In this document: positions 27,081 through 36,580 of the stretch, piece after piece | How the letters are laid out: the number at the start of each line of letters is the position of its first letter | Position numbering within the stretch: position 1 is the stretch's first letter | Source: Blautia sp. AF19-10LB | GTDB lineage: Bacteria > Bacillota > Clostridia > Lachnospirales > Lachnospiraceae | Assembly: GCF_003461245.1 (NCBI RefSeq) | Contig: NZ_QTWS01000005.1 | Coordinates: 92,676-156,675 of the forward strand | Reading direction: 5' to 3' | DNA: 64,000 nt | Translations under genes and position numbers: made by a program | The notes under the pieces: generated by a model | The model's input: the letters and a program-made list of their open reading frames with translations, nothing else | Database searches by the model: none | What the model was told of the DNA's origin: nothing

Positions 27081-28402
27081 TATTCTCTCGTATAACGTTC
27101 CAGTTTCGCGTTAATCCTTTCTACAGATTTATCCAGTTCTGTCTGTGCATCCTTGCCGCCAAGTCCGACACTTTCAAGTGCCTGCTGGAAGGATGTACTT
27201 ACCTGTGGATATACAGGAGTTTTTGGTCTTGGGTGTCCGTATTTACTCAGCTGCTCGTACAGTGCTTTGTAATTTTCGTCTGTCTGGAATATATCGATCT
27301 GATCAAATGCCTTATATGTTGATGGGAGTGATTTTGCTTCATTCCAGATTCTGACACCACTTTCCACACCACTCATCCATTTGACCAACTCTGTTGCTCC
27401 TTCAATATTATCTGTCGCAGAAGAAGCCGCAAATGCCCAGGATCCTGTCGGTGTATATCTCTCACCATCCCAGTCATCTCCTACTACATAAGGTGCCACA
27501 CCGAGGTTCACATCCGGATAGTTCTCATATATGGTATTGACTTCCCATGCACCATCAAATTTGAAGGCTGCTCTTCCGCTTTCAAAAAGCTTTTCGACCG
27601 GAGCTTCTGACATATATTTGTTCTCTACAATCTGATGGAAATAATTCATAACCTCAACGTTTTTCTCTGAATTAAAATATCCATCTACAGTCATTCCATC
27701 ATCACTTACCAGATTGCCGCCATTTGCCCAGATAAATGGTGCATAATAATAAATACTTGCTTCACCTACCGGGAAAGTCATATCAATCGGATATCCCTTC
27801 TTCTCATCCATTATTGGCTTCAGTTTTGCCAGAATATCCATAAATTCCGTTCTTGTCCATGGATGGTCGGCATCCGGCACTTCAATCCCGGCCTCCTCAA
27901 GAATATCTTTATTGTAATAAAGGCCTACACTGGATTCCATGACTCCAAGTGCATAGAGCTTGTCATCATAAGTTCCCTGCTCCAGAATGGATTCCAGATA
28001 CTCGCCCCTCTCCTCCTCTGTCAGGTCTGCCAGAGGTTGGATGATACCGTTCTCTGCATATGCAGCAACATTCGGTCCGTCCAGTGTAAGAACATCCGGA
28101 AGTCCTCCTGAGAGCACCGATGAATTTACCTTATCCGAATAGCCGCCGCCGCTGTCATTTCTCGGAATAAATTCAATATCTGCAAAATATTTGCCATTAT
28201 ATTTCTCGTTAAACCTGTCTACAGATTCCCTGTAAACCTGTCCTTCCGGAGTATCCTCAATACTGTGTACCCATATAGAAAGATACTGTTCGCCCTCATC
28301 GTATCCTGCCACATCGCCAGGCTTTACTTCCTTTTTCTGGCATCCCGTCATACTGACTGCCATTGCCAGACCGGCAAGAAGAATCAGTTTTGTTTTTTTC
28401 AT
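27080..28402 (-). CDS. Sugar-binding lipoprotein of ABC transporter
   Basis: A 440-residue solute-binding protein with a lipoprotein signal (MKKTKLILLAGLAMAV, lipobox MTGC, Cys about 21). GGAGGAGAAC before 28402 sets the start; in-frame codons upstream would run through the operator. GH32 in the operon suggests sucrose or fructo-oligosaccharides as ligand. Family 1 binding-protein features, such as a tryptophan-rich C-terminal half, are visible. Confidence 0.9.
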   Translation of the reverse strand: MKKTKLILLAGLAMAVSMTGCQKKEVKPGDVAGYDEGEQYLSIWVHSIEDTPEGQVYRESVDRFNEKYNGKYFADIEFIPRNDSGGGYSDKVNSSVLSGGLPDVLTLDGPNVAAYAENGIIQPLADLTEEERGEYLESILEQGTYDDKLYALGVMESSVGLYYNKDILEEAGIEVPDADHPWTRTEFMDILAKLKPIMDEKKGYPIDMTFPVGEASIYYYAPFIWANGGNLVSDDGMTVDGYFNSEKNVEVMNYFHQIVENKYMSEAPVEKLFESGRAAFKFDGAWEVNTIYENYPDVNLGVAPYVVGDDWDGERYTPTGSWAFAASSATDNIEGATELVKWMSGVESGVRIWNEAKSLPSTYKAFDQIDIFQTDENYKALYEQLSKYGHPRPKTPVYPQVSTSFQQALESVGLGGKDAQTELDKSVERINAKLERYTRE

Positions 28403-28440
28403 GTTCTCCTCCTTTTCCTTTCTGCTGTTTGTGTAACCGG

Positions 28441-28496
28441 TAAAGTAACCGGTTACTTTATAAATTGATAATATCATCAGAATATGATTTCGTCAA
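28441..28496 (-). promoter_or_regulatory. Promoter and perfect 20-bp LacI operator of the GH32 operon
   Basis: Minus strand TTGACG (28491-28496), 17 bases, TATTAT (28468-28473). Immediately downstream, at the start site, lies the exact palindrome TAAAGTAACCGGTTACTTTA (28441-28460), the position and symmetry of a LacI-family roadblock operator. A partial copy, GTAACCGG, adjoins it on the downstream side. Confidence 0.85.
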
Positions 28497-28557
28497 GTAT
28501 TCTCTTATTTTTTCATTGATATATACAAATTCTGTATTTTTCCTTTGTTGATTTTTT

Positions 28558-28625
28558 ACAAAACCGGTTACTTAACCACTTCTGTATTGCTTGTCCTTGT
28601 TATAAACCACAATTTCTGTTATACT
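28558..28625 (+). promoter_or_regulatory. Second operator and lacI-type gene promoter
   Basis: AAACCGGTTACTT (28561-28573) repeats the operator core ACCGGTTAC. The regulator's own promoter follows: TTGTTA (28597-28602), 17 bases, TATACT (28620-28625). Two sites about 110 bases apart could allow looping and autorepression. Confidence 0.65.
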
Positions 28626-28679
28626 CTTAAGCAATATAATACTATTCAGTTTTTTTATTGAAAGGACTCTTCTGTTATT

Positions 28680-29720
28680 ATGGGGAAAAAAAATATAACT
28701 TTCAGCGATATTGCAAAATATACCGGTTTTTCCAAAACAACGATTTCCAGATATTTCAATAATCCGGACTCTCTTACCCTGGAAAACCAGCAGATCATTG
28801 CGGATGCTCTTGAGAAATTAAACTATAAAGAAAATAAAGTTGCGAGGATCCTCGCAAACGGAAAAACAGAATTTATCGGGGTTATCATCCCAAACCTCTA
28901 TATGCACTACTATTCTGAAGTTCTGAACCAGATATTAAAAACTTACGAAACTTTTGGCTACAAGTTTCTTGTATTCACAGGAGATGACCAGGAGACAAAT
29001 GAGCGAAAATATATCCAGGAGCTCCTTTCCTACAAGATTGAAGGAATGATCATTCTCAGTCATACGATACCATCCCGTGAACTCGCCTCCTATAATATTC
29101 CTATCGTAACAATCGAAAGAGAAGATCAGTATGTCAGCAGTGTCAATACAGACAACTACATGGGCGGGGTGCAGGCAACCAGTCTTCTGGCAAAAATCGG
29201 AGCTGATGTACTCATTCATATTAACGCAGAGTTTTCTTCGCAGATTCCATCCTACGGACGTATCAAAGGATTTACTGATATCTGTAAAGAATACCAAATC
29301 CCACATGAACTGATCCTTACCGATACAGGACACAGTTATGAAGAAACGTCCCAGATTCTCAAGAACCTGATTGACGATATTGATATCAGATATACCGGCA
29401 AAACCAAGGGAATCTTTCTTCCAAACGATACTTTTGCCAATATCGTACTTCATCATCTGATCCGGCGATACGGAAAGCTTCCTGATGATTATAAGCTCAT
29501 CGGTTTTGATGACTCTCCTGTCTCAAGAGAGGCCATCGTTCCGATCAGTACGGTTGGACAGCAGATCGACAAGATTGCCGCTGCCGCTATGGAAATCCTG
29601 AACGTTCAGATCAAAGAAAGCCACAAAAGGAAACCTGCACTTTCTTCCGAACCAGTCCACCAGATCATTCCACCGATATTGATTCATCGCGAAACAACGC
29701 TTCCTGTAAAAACACCCTGA
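28680..29720 (+). CDS. LacI-family regulator of the GH32 operon
   Basis: A 346-residue regulator with an N-terminal LacI helix-turn-helix (FSDIAKYTGFSKTTISRYF, about 8-27, hinge to 60) and a periplasmic-binding-like sensor domain (about 60-335). It is divergent from the ABC/GH32 operon, and ACCGGTTAC operators lie between them, so it almost certainly represses that operon until its sugar is present. The inducer is unknown. Confidence 0.92.
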   Translation: MGKKNITFSDIAKYTGFSKTTISRYFNNPDSLTLENQQIIADALEKLNYKENKVARILANGKTEFIGVIIPNLYMHYYSEVLNQILKTYETFGYKFLVFTGDDQETNERKYIQELLSYKIEGMIILSHTIPSRELASYNIPIVTIEREDQYVSSVNTDNYMGGVQATSLLAKIGADVLIHINAEFSSQIPSYGRIKGFTDICKEYQIPHELILTDTGHSYEETSQILKNLIDDIDIRYTGKTKGIFLPNDTFANIVLHHLIRRYGKLPDDYKLIGFDDSPVSREAIVPISTVGQQIDKIAAAAMEILNVQIKESHKRKPALSSEPVHQIIPPILIHRETTLPVKTP

Positions 29721-29730
29721 TATGTTCAAA

Positions 29731-29762
29731 ACTCCGGTCACAAATTTCTTCATGACCGGAGT
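29731..29762. terminator. Hairpin copy 2, terminator after the lacI-type gene
   Basis: ACTCCGGTCA/TGACCGGAGT stem with a 12-base loop and a following T-rich stretch on the plus strand. The 32 bases are identical to 22649-22680. It separates the regulator from the convergent dehydrogenase gene. Confidence 0.85.
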
Positions 29763-29775
29763 TTTATTGTGCTAT

Positions 29776-30783
29776 TTATAATTCACATATCTTTTTCCAT
29801 ATTTCCTCGTTGACCGGGATTCCGTTCTTCAGATTTTCCCTGCGTCGGATGAGTGTTCCCTGTCCTGGATATCGGACGGTATGTCCTTCTTTTTCCGGAA
29901 TGGAAGCCTGGATATCTTTCAGTGTCTCGTTTAAGATTTCCTGTGCTTTGTCTGGATCCTGATTCAGGACTTCCGGGCGGATCGCGATGAATACCTGCGT
30001 CAGGCCGTATTCCGATTCGCATTCCTGTCCTACTTTTGTCACAGTTCTTCCGAGTGTGAGTATCCCGCCGATCAGATCCAGTACGATCGAGAGGCCAGAA
30101 CCTTTCCAGTAGCCGATCGGGACGACTCTTCTTGTTTTTTCGATGGCTGCCGGGTCGCAGGTCAGGCTGCCTTCCTCATCGTAACCACCCGGATAAGGAA
30201 GTTTTTCTCCATTCTGCCTGCATACAGAAAGCTTGCCGTAAGAATACTGTGCCATCGCAGTATCAACAACAACATGCTCTCCATTCTGATCCGGAACAGC
30301 CAGAACGAATGGATTATTTCCGATCCTTCCATCAATGGCTCCCCATGCCGGCATGTTTGGACAGGTATTTGTCCAGCAGATTCCGATACATCCTGCTTCC
30401 GCTGCCTGCCATCCGTAGGCACCCCCGCGCATCCAGTGATTGGTATTGGACATCGCCACCATACCGATCCCAAGCTGTGCCGCCAGTTCTACCGCACGCT
30501 GCATTGCCATTTTTGCATTGAGATTTCCCATTCCCAGATGGCCGTCCCATCGTTCCACGGCACCAAAGCCGATGATTTTTTCCGGCACTGCATTTACGTC
30601 AATGTAGCCTTTCTGAATATAATCGATCACTCTTGGAAAACGCTGGTAACCATGAGAATACACTCCATCTAAAGAAGAATCGGCGAAATTCTTCGCCGAT
30701 TCCTCTGCACGTTTCTCATCGAAACCATATTTCACAAGAATGCTCTGTAATTTTTCTTTCATTTCTTCGTAGAAAACTCGCAT
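29776..30783 (-). CDS. Ldh2/YiaK-family NAD(P)-dependent dehydrogenase
   Basis: A 335-residue member of the malate/L-lactate/2,3-diketogulonate dehydrogenase family (SHGYQRFPR near 43-51, NHWMRGGAYGW near 115-125, and GYWKGSGLS near 220). Its closest visible type is YiaK-like 3-dehydro-L-gulonate 2-dehydrogenase. In this sugar-acid operon it probably reduces a keto acid intermediate. It is the last gene of the transcript, starting 42 bases after the DHDPS-family gene. Exact substrate unknown. Confidence 0.82.
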   Translation of the reverse strand: MRVFYEEMKEKLQSILVKYGFDEKRAEESAKNFADSSLDGVYSHGYQRFPRVIDYIQKGYIDVNAVPEKIIGFGAVERWDGHLGMGNLNAKMAMQRAVELAAQLGIGMVAMSNTNHWMRGGAYGWQAAEAGCIGICWTNTCPNMPAWGAIDGRIGNNPFVLAVPDQNGEHVVVDTAMAQYSYGKLSVCRQNGEKLPYPGGYDEEGSLTCDPAAIEKTRRVVPIGYWKGSGLSIVLDLIGGILTLGRTVTKVGQECESEYGLTQVFIAIRPEVLNQDPDKAQEILNETLKDIQASIPEKEGHTVRYPGQGTLIRRRENLKNGIPVNEEIWKKICEL

Positions 30784-30825
30784 TTTACATTCCTGCCTTT
30801 TTATTTATCTGGAGATTTTATATCA

Positions 30826-31716
30826 TCAAACAAGCTTCATGTCAACCAGAACCTGATGAAGTTTCTCCTTCTCTTCTGGTGTCAGCTCTCCGATCGGTGC
30901 CAGGCACTTGCCAACCGGGATGCCCTGCTGTACAAGCCCTTCCTTAATAACAGCCGGGAAAGTGCCCATACCGCATGCGATACGGAGCGGTGCCAGTTCA
31001 AACTGTGCATCCAAAGATCCCTTGAGATCACCTTCCATAAATTTGTCGTAGATATCAGCTGCGATACGTGGAGCTACGTTTGCACAGGATGCGATCGCGC
31101 CTGTTGCTCCATAGCAGAGAGCTGCATGAATCAGAGTGTCTCTTCCCATCAGTACATGGAAGTTGTCGTTGTCTCTTGTCAGACGGATGTACTCTGCTGC
31201 ATTTGTCATATCACCGGTGCTGTCCTTGACTGCAACGATGTTGTCGATCTCAGCCAGTTTTGCAACAGTTGCCGGTGTGATAGTTACGTTTGTTTTTGGT
31301 TTGTTGTTGTAAAGGATGATCGGAAGTGAAGTGCTTTCTGCGATTTCCTTATAGTAAGCGTACAGTTCGTCCTGTGTCTGGGATACAAACATTGGTGTCA
31401 GTACGGAAACTGCATCCACGCCAACTTCTTCGCAGATCTTTACCAGACGGATAACGCCTCTTGTTGTGATATGGTTTGCACCGCCGTAAACCGGAACACG
31501 ACCTCTTGTCTCATCTTTGACTGTTTCAAGGATCTTGCGATAGGTATCGTCATCGAATGCGTAAAACTCTCCGGTCGTTCCCAGTGGAAACAGACCATGC
31601 ACGCCGTTGTCGATCAGATGATTGACCATCTGACGCAGTACTGGATAGTTTACTTCTCCGTCATCTGTAAGTGGTGTGATGATTGGTGGAATAATTCCTC
31701 TTGGTACAAATCCCAT
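30826..31716 (-). CDS. DHDPS/NAL-family class I aldolase or dehydratase
   Basis: A 296-residue (beta/alpha)8 protein with the Schiff-base lysine in AVKDSTGD (Lys164), the catalytic tyrosine in LYNNKP (Tyr136) and the carboxylate-binding GTTGE (46-50). The family includes dihydrodipicolinate synthase, keto-deoxy-sugar-acid aldolases and 5-keto-4-deoxyglucarate dehydratase. Placed with gudD, garD and garR and with no garL in view, it is the best candidate for handling 5-keto-4-deoxyglucarate. Aldol cleavage would feed GarR, whereas dehydration would not. I cannot choose between them from sequence. Confidence 0.82.
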   Translation of the reverse strand: MGFVPRGIIPPIITPLTDDGEVNYPVLRQMVNHLIDNGVHGLFPLGTTGEFYAFDDDTYRKILETVKDETRGRVPVYGGANHITTRGVIRLVKICEEVGVDAVSVLTPMFVSQTQDELYAYYKEIAESTSLPIILYNNKPKTNVTITPATVAKLAEIDNIVAVKDSTGDMTNAAEYIRLTRDNDNFHVLMGRDTLIHAALCYGATGAIASCANVAPRIAADIYDKFMEGDLKGSLDAQFELAPLRIACGMGTFPAVIKEGLVQQGIPVGKCLAPIGELTPEEKEKLHQVLVDMKLV

Positions 31717-31794
31717 TGTTTTTTCCTCCTCGTTGTTGCTATATTTTTTGGATTGAATGATCTTGTTATATGTTTTAATTTTTGTTCATTGATT

Positions 31795-33192
31795 TTAGAT
31801 AAAGAACTGTGCGATAAGCAGTTCCAGTACACCAACGCCCGACATGATCATCGATACGGCCGTCTTGCATCGAACCTGGTCTTTCAGTTCTGTCAGTCCG
31901 AACATTCCGTTGAATACCCAGAATCCACTGTCATTGAAGTAGGAGAATGAAATCGCACCTACGCAGCAGGAAAGGGACATAAGAAGCGGGCTGATGCTTA
32001 AAACACTCATAAGTGGTGCTGTCAGGGATGCTGCTGTTGTGATTGCAACGGTTGCAGATCCGAGAGCGATCCTCATAAGTGCTGCAATGATGAACGGGAT
32101 CAGAACTGCCGGAAGTGCCCAGGATGTAACCATTTCACCAAGTGCAGTACCGATACCGCTTACTTTTACAACGTTTCCAAGAGATCCGCCGGCACCTGTG
32201 ATCAGCATGATGATACCGGTATCTTTGATAGCGTCATCCATCATCTTGAGAACAGCTTTGTTATCTTCCTTCGGAACAAGTCCGTAGATTGCAAGAAGTG
32301 TACCGATTCCAAGTGCTACGATCGGAGAACCAAGGAAATCAACTACGCTGTTGCTGATACCAACAAAACCAAGTACAGTTTTGAGAAGGATCAGGATGAT
32401 CGGAACAAAGATCGGTGCTACAGATACCCAGAAGCCCGGGAGTGGTTTTGCATCCATCATTGCATTGAGTTCATCCATGGATTTGATGTATTCCTGTTTG
32501 AATTCTTTTCTGTCAAATCCACCTTCATCGTTCGGAACCTGATAGATTTTCTTTCCGATCCATTTTGTGTAAAAAACTACTACGATCAGCATCGGAATGG
32601 AGATCAGTGCACCACCGATGATCATCTGGCCTACATCGACATTGAACATTCCGGCTGCAGTCAGCGGACCAGGTGTCGGAGGTACCAGACAGTGTGTCAG
32701 CTGAAGACCAACTGCCAGTGAAAGTGCAAGTCCAACTACAGATTTACCGGTTACTTTGGACATTGCTTTGCAAAGAGGTGCAAAAATTACGATCGCGGAG
32801 TCTGCAAATACCGGAATGGAAATGAACCATCCTGTGATCGCCAGTGCCCATTCTTCGTTTTTCTGACCGATCAGTTTGATAAAGCTGTATGCCATTTTTT
32901 CGGCAGCTCCGGATTTCTCCAGGATACCGCCCATCATAACGCCAAGACCGATGATGATACCGGTGCTCTTTAATGTGCTTCCAAATCCTTCCTGAATGGC
33001 TGTGATCAGACCAGTCTGAGTTGTGCCGTCAGCGAGGGTAATATCTGAGATCGGCATTCCGCCGATGATTCCTGTGATCATGGCTGCGATCAGAAGGGCC
33101 ATGAAGGAATGTACTTTTGTTTTCATTACCAGGACGATCATTACGATGATTCCTAATGCCAGTCCTAATAACATTCTTGTTGATTCAGACAT
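31795..33192 (-). CDS. GntP-family sugar-acid permease
   Basis: A 465-residue, very hydrophobic transporter of the gluconate:H+ symporter family with about 12 membrane segments. Family-like blocks include HCLVPPTPGPLTAAG near 165-180 and GAGGSLGNVVKVSG near 345. A cytoplasmic loop around 220-245 is charged. In this operon it probably imports galactarate/glucarate, although characterised GntP members take gluconate or related acids. It lies between gudD and the DHDPS-family gene. Confidence 0.87.
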   Translation of the reverse strand: MSESTRMLLGLALGIIVMIVLVMKTKVHSFMALLIAAMITGIIGGMPISDITLADGTTQTGLITAIQEGFGSTLKSTGIIIGLGVMMGGILEKSGAAEKMAYSFIKLIGQKNEEWALAITGWFISIPVFADSAIVIFAPLCKAMSKVTGKSVVGLALSLAVGLQLTHCLVPPTPGPLTAAGMFNVDVGQMIIGGALISIPMLIVVVFYTKWIGKKIYQVPNDEGGFDRKEFKQEYIKSMDELNAMMDAKPLPGFWVSVAPIFVPIILILLKTVLGFVGISNSVVDFLGSPIVALGIGTLLAIYGLVPKEDNKAVLKMMDDAIKDTGIIMLITGAGGSLGNVVKVSGIGTALGEMVTSWALPAVLIPFIIAALMRIALGSATVAITTAASLTAPLMSVLSISPLLMSLSCCVGAISFSYFNDSGFWVFNGMFGLTELKDQVRCKTAVSMIMSGVGVLELLIAQFFI

Positions 33193-33265
33193 GTTTTTTC
33201 CTCATACTCTTTCCATATATTCATTCACTAAAGTTTTTAAGGTAACCTATTTTGCTGATAAAATC

Positions 33266-34594
33266 TTATCTTACGAGACACGGACGCTTGTTATCGAATT
33301 TCCATCCCGGGATCAGATACTGCATGCCTTTTGCATCGTCACGTGCTCCCAGACAGTTGTCCATGTAAAGTTTGTGTGCTTTGAGAACCTGTTCGCGGTC
33401 AACTTCGATTCCAAGTCCACCTTTTTTCGGAAGATCAATGCATCCGTCAACGATTTTCATCGGCTGTTTTGTGAGACGCTCGCGTCCTTCCTGCCAGATC
33501 CAGTGTGTGTCGATTCCGTTCATCTTTCCTGGGATTGCTGCTGCACACTGTACGACCATTGCAAGGCTGACATCGAAGTGATTATTGGAATGACATCCCC
33601 ACATCATGCCGAAATCGTTGCACATCTGACCTACTCGAACGGAACCGTTCATAGTCCAGAAATGCGGGTCTGCAAGCGGAATATCTACGCTCTGCAGGGA
33701 CAGGCAGTGATGCATCTGGCGCCAGTCTGTGTTGATCATGTTGGTTGCTGTCGGCATTCCGGAGAGCTGTCTGAACTCTGCCATAACTTCACGTCCGGAG
33801 AATCCGTTTTCTGCGCCGCATGGGTCTTCACAGTAAGCAAGACATTCTTTGAGCTGTGGAGCAATCTCCAGTGCTTCTTTGAGGCTCCAGCAGCCGTTCG
33901 GGTCGAGATCAACTCTTGCATCCGGGAATGCTTTTTTGATCGCCTGAACTGCTTTGAGTTCTTCCTTCGGTGCAAGTACGCCGCCTTTAAGCTTGAAATC
34001 TACGAAGCCGTATTTTTCATGGGTCGCTTTTGCAAGTGCTACGATTGCTTCTGGTGTAAGGGCTTCTTCGTGACGGAGACGGTACCAGTCGCATTCTGCA
34101 TCTGGTTCTTCTTCGTACGGAAGATCTGTTTTTTTGCGGTCTCCAATGTAGAAGAGGTAGCTTAAGAACTGTACTCTTTCTCTCTGGATTCCATCACCCA
34201 TCAGAGCTGCTGCCGGCACATCAAGGAATTTTCCGAGAAGGTCAAGCAGAGGTGCTTCGATTGCTGTTACTACATGTACTCCGGTACGAAGGTCGAATGT
34301 CTGTAAGCCACGCACGTCATCTTTGATATTTTCATCCAGCCATTTACGAACCTTGTTGAGCGTCTGTTTGTAATCTGCAATGCTTGTTCCGATCACCAGG
34401 TCTTTTACCTGCTCAAGTGCATTTGTGATCTTCTCTCCTCCCGGAACTTCTCCAACACCTTCTACTCCGTTGGAATCTGTCAGGATCACGATGTTTCTTG
34501 TAAAGTAAGGTGCATGTGCGCCGGAAAGGTTTAATTCCATACAGTCATGTCCGGCTACCGGGAAAACTTCCATTTTTTCTACAACAGGTATCAT
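33266..34594 (-). CDS. gudD: Glucarate dehydratase
   Basis: A 442-residue enolase-superfamily enzyme. Visible acid-sugar dehydratase residues are DFKLKGG (KxK base), [16 protein letters not shown] (metal ligands) and HSNNHFD (catalytic His) with a following WIWQ. It dehydrates D-glucarate or L-idarate to 5-keto-4-deoxyglucarate. The start at 34594 follows AGGAGGAAG; an ATG ten codons earlier lacks a site. First gene of the gudD-gntP-DHDPS-YiaK-like transcript. Confidence 0.92.
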   Translation of the reverse strand: MIPVVEKMEVFPVAGHDCMELNLSGAHAPYFTRNIVILTDSNGVEGVGEVPGGEKITNALEQVKDLVIGTSIADYKQTLNKVRKWLDENIKDDVRGLQTFDLRTGVHVVTAIEAPLLDLLGKFLDVPAAALMGDGIQRERVQFLSYLFYIGDRKKTDLPYEEEPDAECDWYRLRHEEALTPEAIVALAKATHEKYGFVDFKLKGGVLAPKEELKAVQAIKKAFPDARVDLDPNGCWSLKEALEIAPQLKECLAYCEDPCGAENGFSGREVMAEFRQLSGMPTATNMINTDWRQMHHCLSLQSVDIPLADPHFWTMNGSVRVGQMCNDFGMMWGCHSNNHFDVSLAMVVQCAAAIPGKMNGIDTHWIWQEGRERLTKQPMKIVDGCIDLPKKGGLGIEVDREQVLKAHKLYMDNCLGARDDAKGMQYLIPGWKFDNKRPCLVR

Positions 34595-34666
34595 TTTTCT
34601 TCCTCCTAGAATATTCGAAATCATTGCGGCCTCAATGTTTTTCTTTGTTTGTTTTGTATGTATTTT

Positions 34667-34694
34667 ATTATATACATTCTGGCTTTTTGTTCAA
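34667..34694 (-). promoter_or_regulatory. Promoter of the gudD operon
   Basis: Minus strand TTGAAC (34689-34694), 16 bases, TATAAT (34667-34672). The rest of the gap between gudD and garD holds the garD terminator. Confidence 0.6.
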
Positions 34695-34835
34695 TTCGCA
34701 GAATACCCAAGAAGGTTCTTATGATTTTTATGCTTTCGTTAATGTTGCGGTTTTTGAAATGATATGTTTCATTTTAATCGCATTTTGTTTCATGCATTGC
34801 GTAAAATACAGGATTTTCTGCAATTTAAGGTAAAA

Positions 34836-34915
34836 AAAAAGCAGGTCGCTTGATATTTATAACTTCAACTGCATACACATGCAGGCATGAGATGCAGTTG
34901 AAATTTTGAAACCTG
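34836..34915 (-). terminator. Terminator region after garD
   Basis: Minus strand TTCAACTGCAT pairs perfectly with ATGCAGTTGAA, and further down CCAGG/ACCTGC-type pairing ends in a run of nine T residues. It ends the garD transcript before the gudD promoter. Confidence 0.7.
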
Positions 34916-34919
34916 GATA

Positions 34920-36428
34920 TCAGGTGATCGGTGCCGGGTTGAAGATGCAGAGGTCGTTGTGGAGTTTGTATTTCTCTGCGAAGGACTGATCCTTTCCGCT
35001 TGCAACCGCGATGATCTTGTTGAACAGCTGGGTTCCGATTTCCTGGATCGTTGCTTCGCCTGTTGCGATCGGACCGGCGTTGACATCGATCAGATCCTGC
35101 CACATGGCTTTCATTTCATTTCTTGAACAGACTTTGATGACCGGAGCTGCTGCGAGTCCATATGGAGTTCCGCGGCCTGTCATAAATACCTGCAGAGTGA
35201 TTCCTGATGCAAGCTGGCATGGACCGCAGACGATATCGCTTGCCGGTGTCGCTGCATAGATAAGACCGTGTTTGGTTGGTTTTTCTGCCGGGGAAAGTAC
35301 TTCCACGATCGGTGAGCTTCCTGATTTTGCAATGGAGCCCATGGCTTTTTCTACGATGTTGCAGAGTCCGCCTTTTTTGTTTCCCGGGGTCGGGTTAGCG
35401 CTTCTGTCTACGTTTCCTTCTGCAAGGTAATGATCGTACCAGCGCATTTCTGCTGCAAGTTTGTCTCTTACTTCTGCGCTGACGCAGCGTTCTGCAAGGT
35501 AATGTACTCCGTCACGTACTTCTGTTACTTCGGAGAACATAACGGTTGCGCCGCCTTTTACCAGCATGTCTGCCGCATATCCTGCGGATGGGTTTGCAGT
35601 CACGCCGGAGAATGCATCGCTTCCACCGCACTGCATACCGATGCAGAGTTTGGATAATGGAAGTGTTTCTCGTTTTCTTTCGTTGAGGATCGCGAGTTTT
35701 TTGTCTGCCATTTTCATGAGGGCGTCAACCATGGCATCGAAGCCTTTCTGTTCCTGGAGAATAATGACATTTTCAGGTGTAATATCGGCTTCATCGAGGA
35801 GCATCTGTACAGTGAATTTCTCACAGCCAAGTCCGACTACCATGAGCTGTCCGCCGAAGTTTGGATGTTTGGCGAGATTTCTGAGTGCACGGATCGGGAC
35901 TTTTGCCTCAGGTGCGTTGATGGCAACGCCGCAGCCGTATGCGTGGTTGATCGGGACGATGTCGTCTACGTTTGGATATTTTGGAAGAAGTTCTTCTTTC
36001 ATTTTCTTTACTGCGACATTCAGTACTCCTGTTACGCACTGTACGGTGGTGCTGATCCCGAGGATGTTTCTGGTTCCTGCGTAGCCGCCGTCTGGATTTG
36101 CATATCCTTCGAAGGTAGTTACCGGCGGTTCAGGCAGGTCTGTGACGATGTTTTTGCCGAACTCCATGTCATCTACGGATGGCGGGGTTGGGAGTTCGAG
36201 CATGAATTCGTTGATCCAGTCGCCGCGTTTGATCGGGTTCATGGCGTATCCGAGGATCACGCCGTAGCGGATGACCGGGCTTCCTTTTGGAATGTCAGCC
36301 AGTGCGACTTTGTGTGCCTGCGGGATGTCCTGGTTGATGTGGATGCCTTCCACTTCTGATCCTGCGCTCAGTGGCTGAACAGCGATGGCTACGTTGTCAG
36401 ACTGGTTTATTTTTACTAGCAGTGACAT
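34920..36428 (-). CDS. garD: Galactarate dehydratase
   Basis: A 502-residue protein close to E. coli GarD in length and motifs: N-terminal SAF-like domain (1-95, with QAHKVALADIP), then the UxaA/GarD catalytic part with HAYGCGVAINAP, GMQCGGSDAFSGVTANP, TEVRDGVHYL and FMTGRGTPYGL, ending in FNPAP. It dehydrates galactarate to 5-keto-4-deoxyglucarate using iron. AAAGGAGG precedes the start. It is transcribed alone, divergently from a LysR gene. Confidence 0.93.
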   Translation of the reverse strand: MSLLVKINQSDNVAIAVQPLSAGSEVEGIHINQDIPQAHKVALADIPKGSPVIRYGVILGYAMNPIKRGDWINEFMLELPTPPSVDDMEFGKNIVTDLPEPPVTTFEGYANPDGGYAGTRNILGISTTVQCVTGVLNVAVKKMKEELLPKYPNVDDIVPINHAYGCGVAINAPEAKVPIRALRNLAKHPNFGGQLMVVGLGCEKFTVQMLLDEADITPENVIILQEQKGFDAMVDALMKMADKKLAILNERKRETLPLSKLCIGMQCGGSDAFSGVTANPSAGYAADMLVKGGATVMFSEVTEVRDGVHYLAERCVSAEVRDKLAAEMRWYDHYLAEGNVDRSANPTPGNKKGGLCNIVEKAMGSIAKSGSSPIVEVLSPAEKPTKHGLIYAATPASDIVCGPCQLASGITLQVFMTGRGTPYGLAAAPVIKVCSRNEMKAMWQDLIDVNAGPIATGEATIQEIGTQLFNKIIAVASGKDQSFAEKYKLHNDLCIFNPAPIT

Positions 36429-36458
36429 TTTGGATTCCTCCTTTGCTTTGTTGAGGTT

Positions 36459-36487
36459 ATTATAACGCAGGAGGTTGTATAAGTAAA
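36459..36487 (-). promoter_or_regulatory. Promoter of garD
   Basis: Minus strand TTTACT (36482-36487), 17 bases, TATAAT (36459-36464). The gap to the divergent LysR promoter is short enough for one regulator to act on both. Confidence 0.55.
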
Positions 36488-36530
36488 ATTCATTGTAGTT
36501 ATAGTTCTCTTAATTTTTCTAATTTACATA

Positions 36531-36559
36531 TTGGAATGTGGAGGGGATTGGGGTAGAAT
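36531..36559 (+). promoter_or_regulatory. Promoter of the LysR-type gene
   Basis: TTGGAA (36531-36536), 17 bases, TAGAAT (36554-36559), followed by AAGGAGG before the start codon. Confidence 0.5.
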
Positions 36560-36580
36560 GGAGGTAAGGAGGTACCCACA

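Noticed and set aside
33023..34165. Plus-strand reading frame of 380 codons
   Set aside because: It is antisense to gudD and the gntP start; low-complexity Cys/Phe composition typical of a shadow frame.
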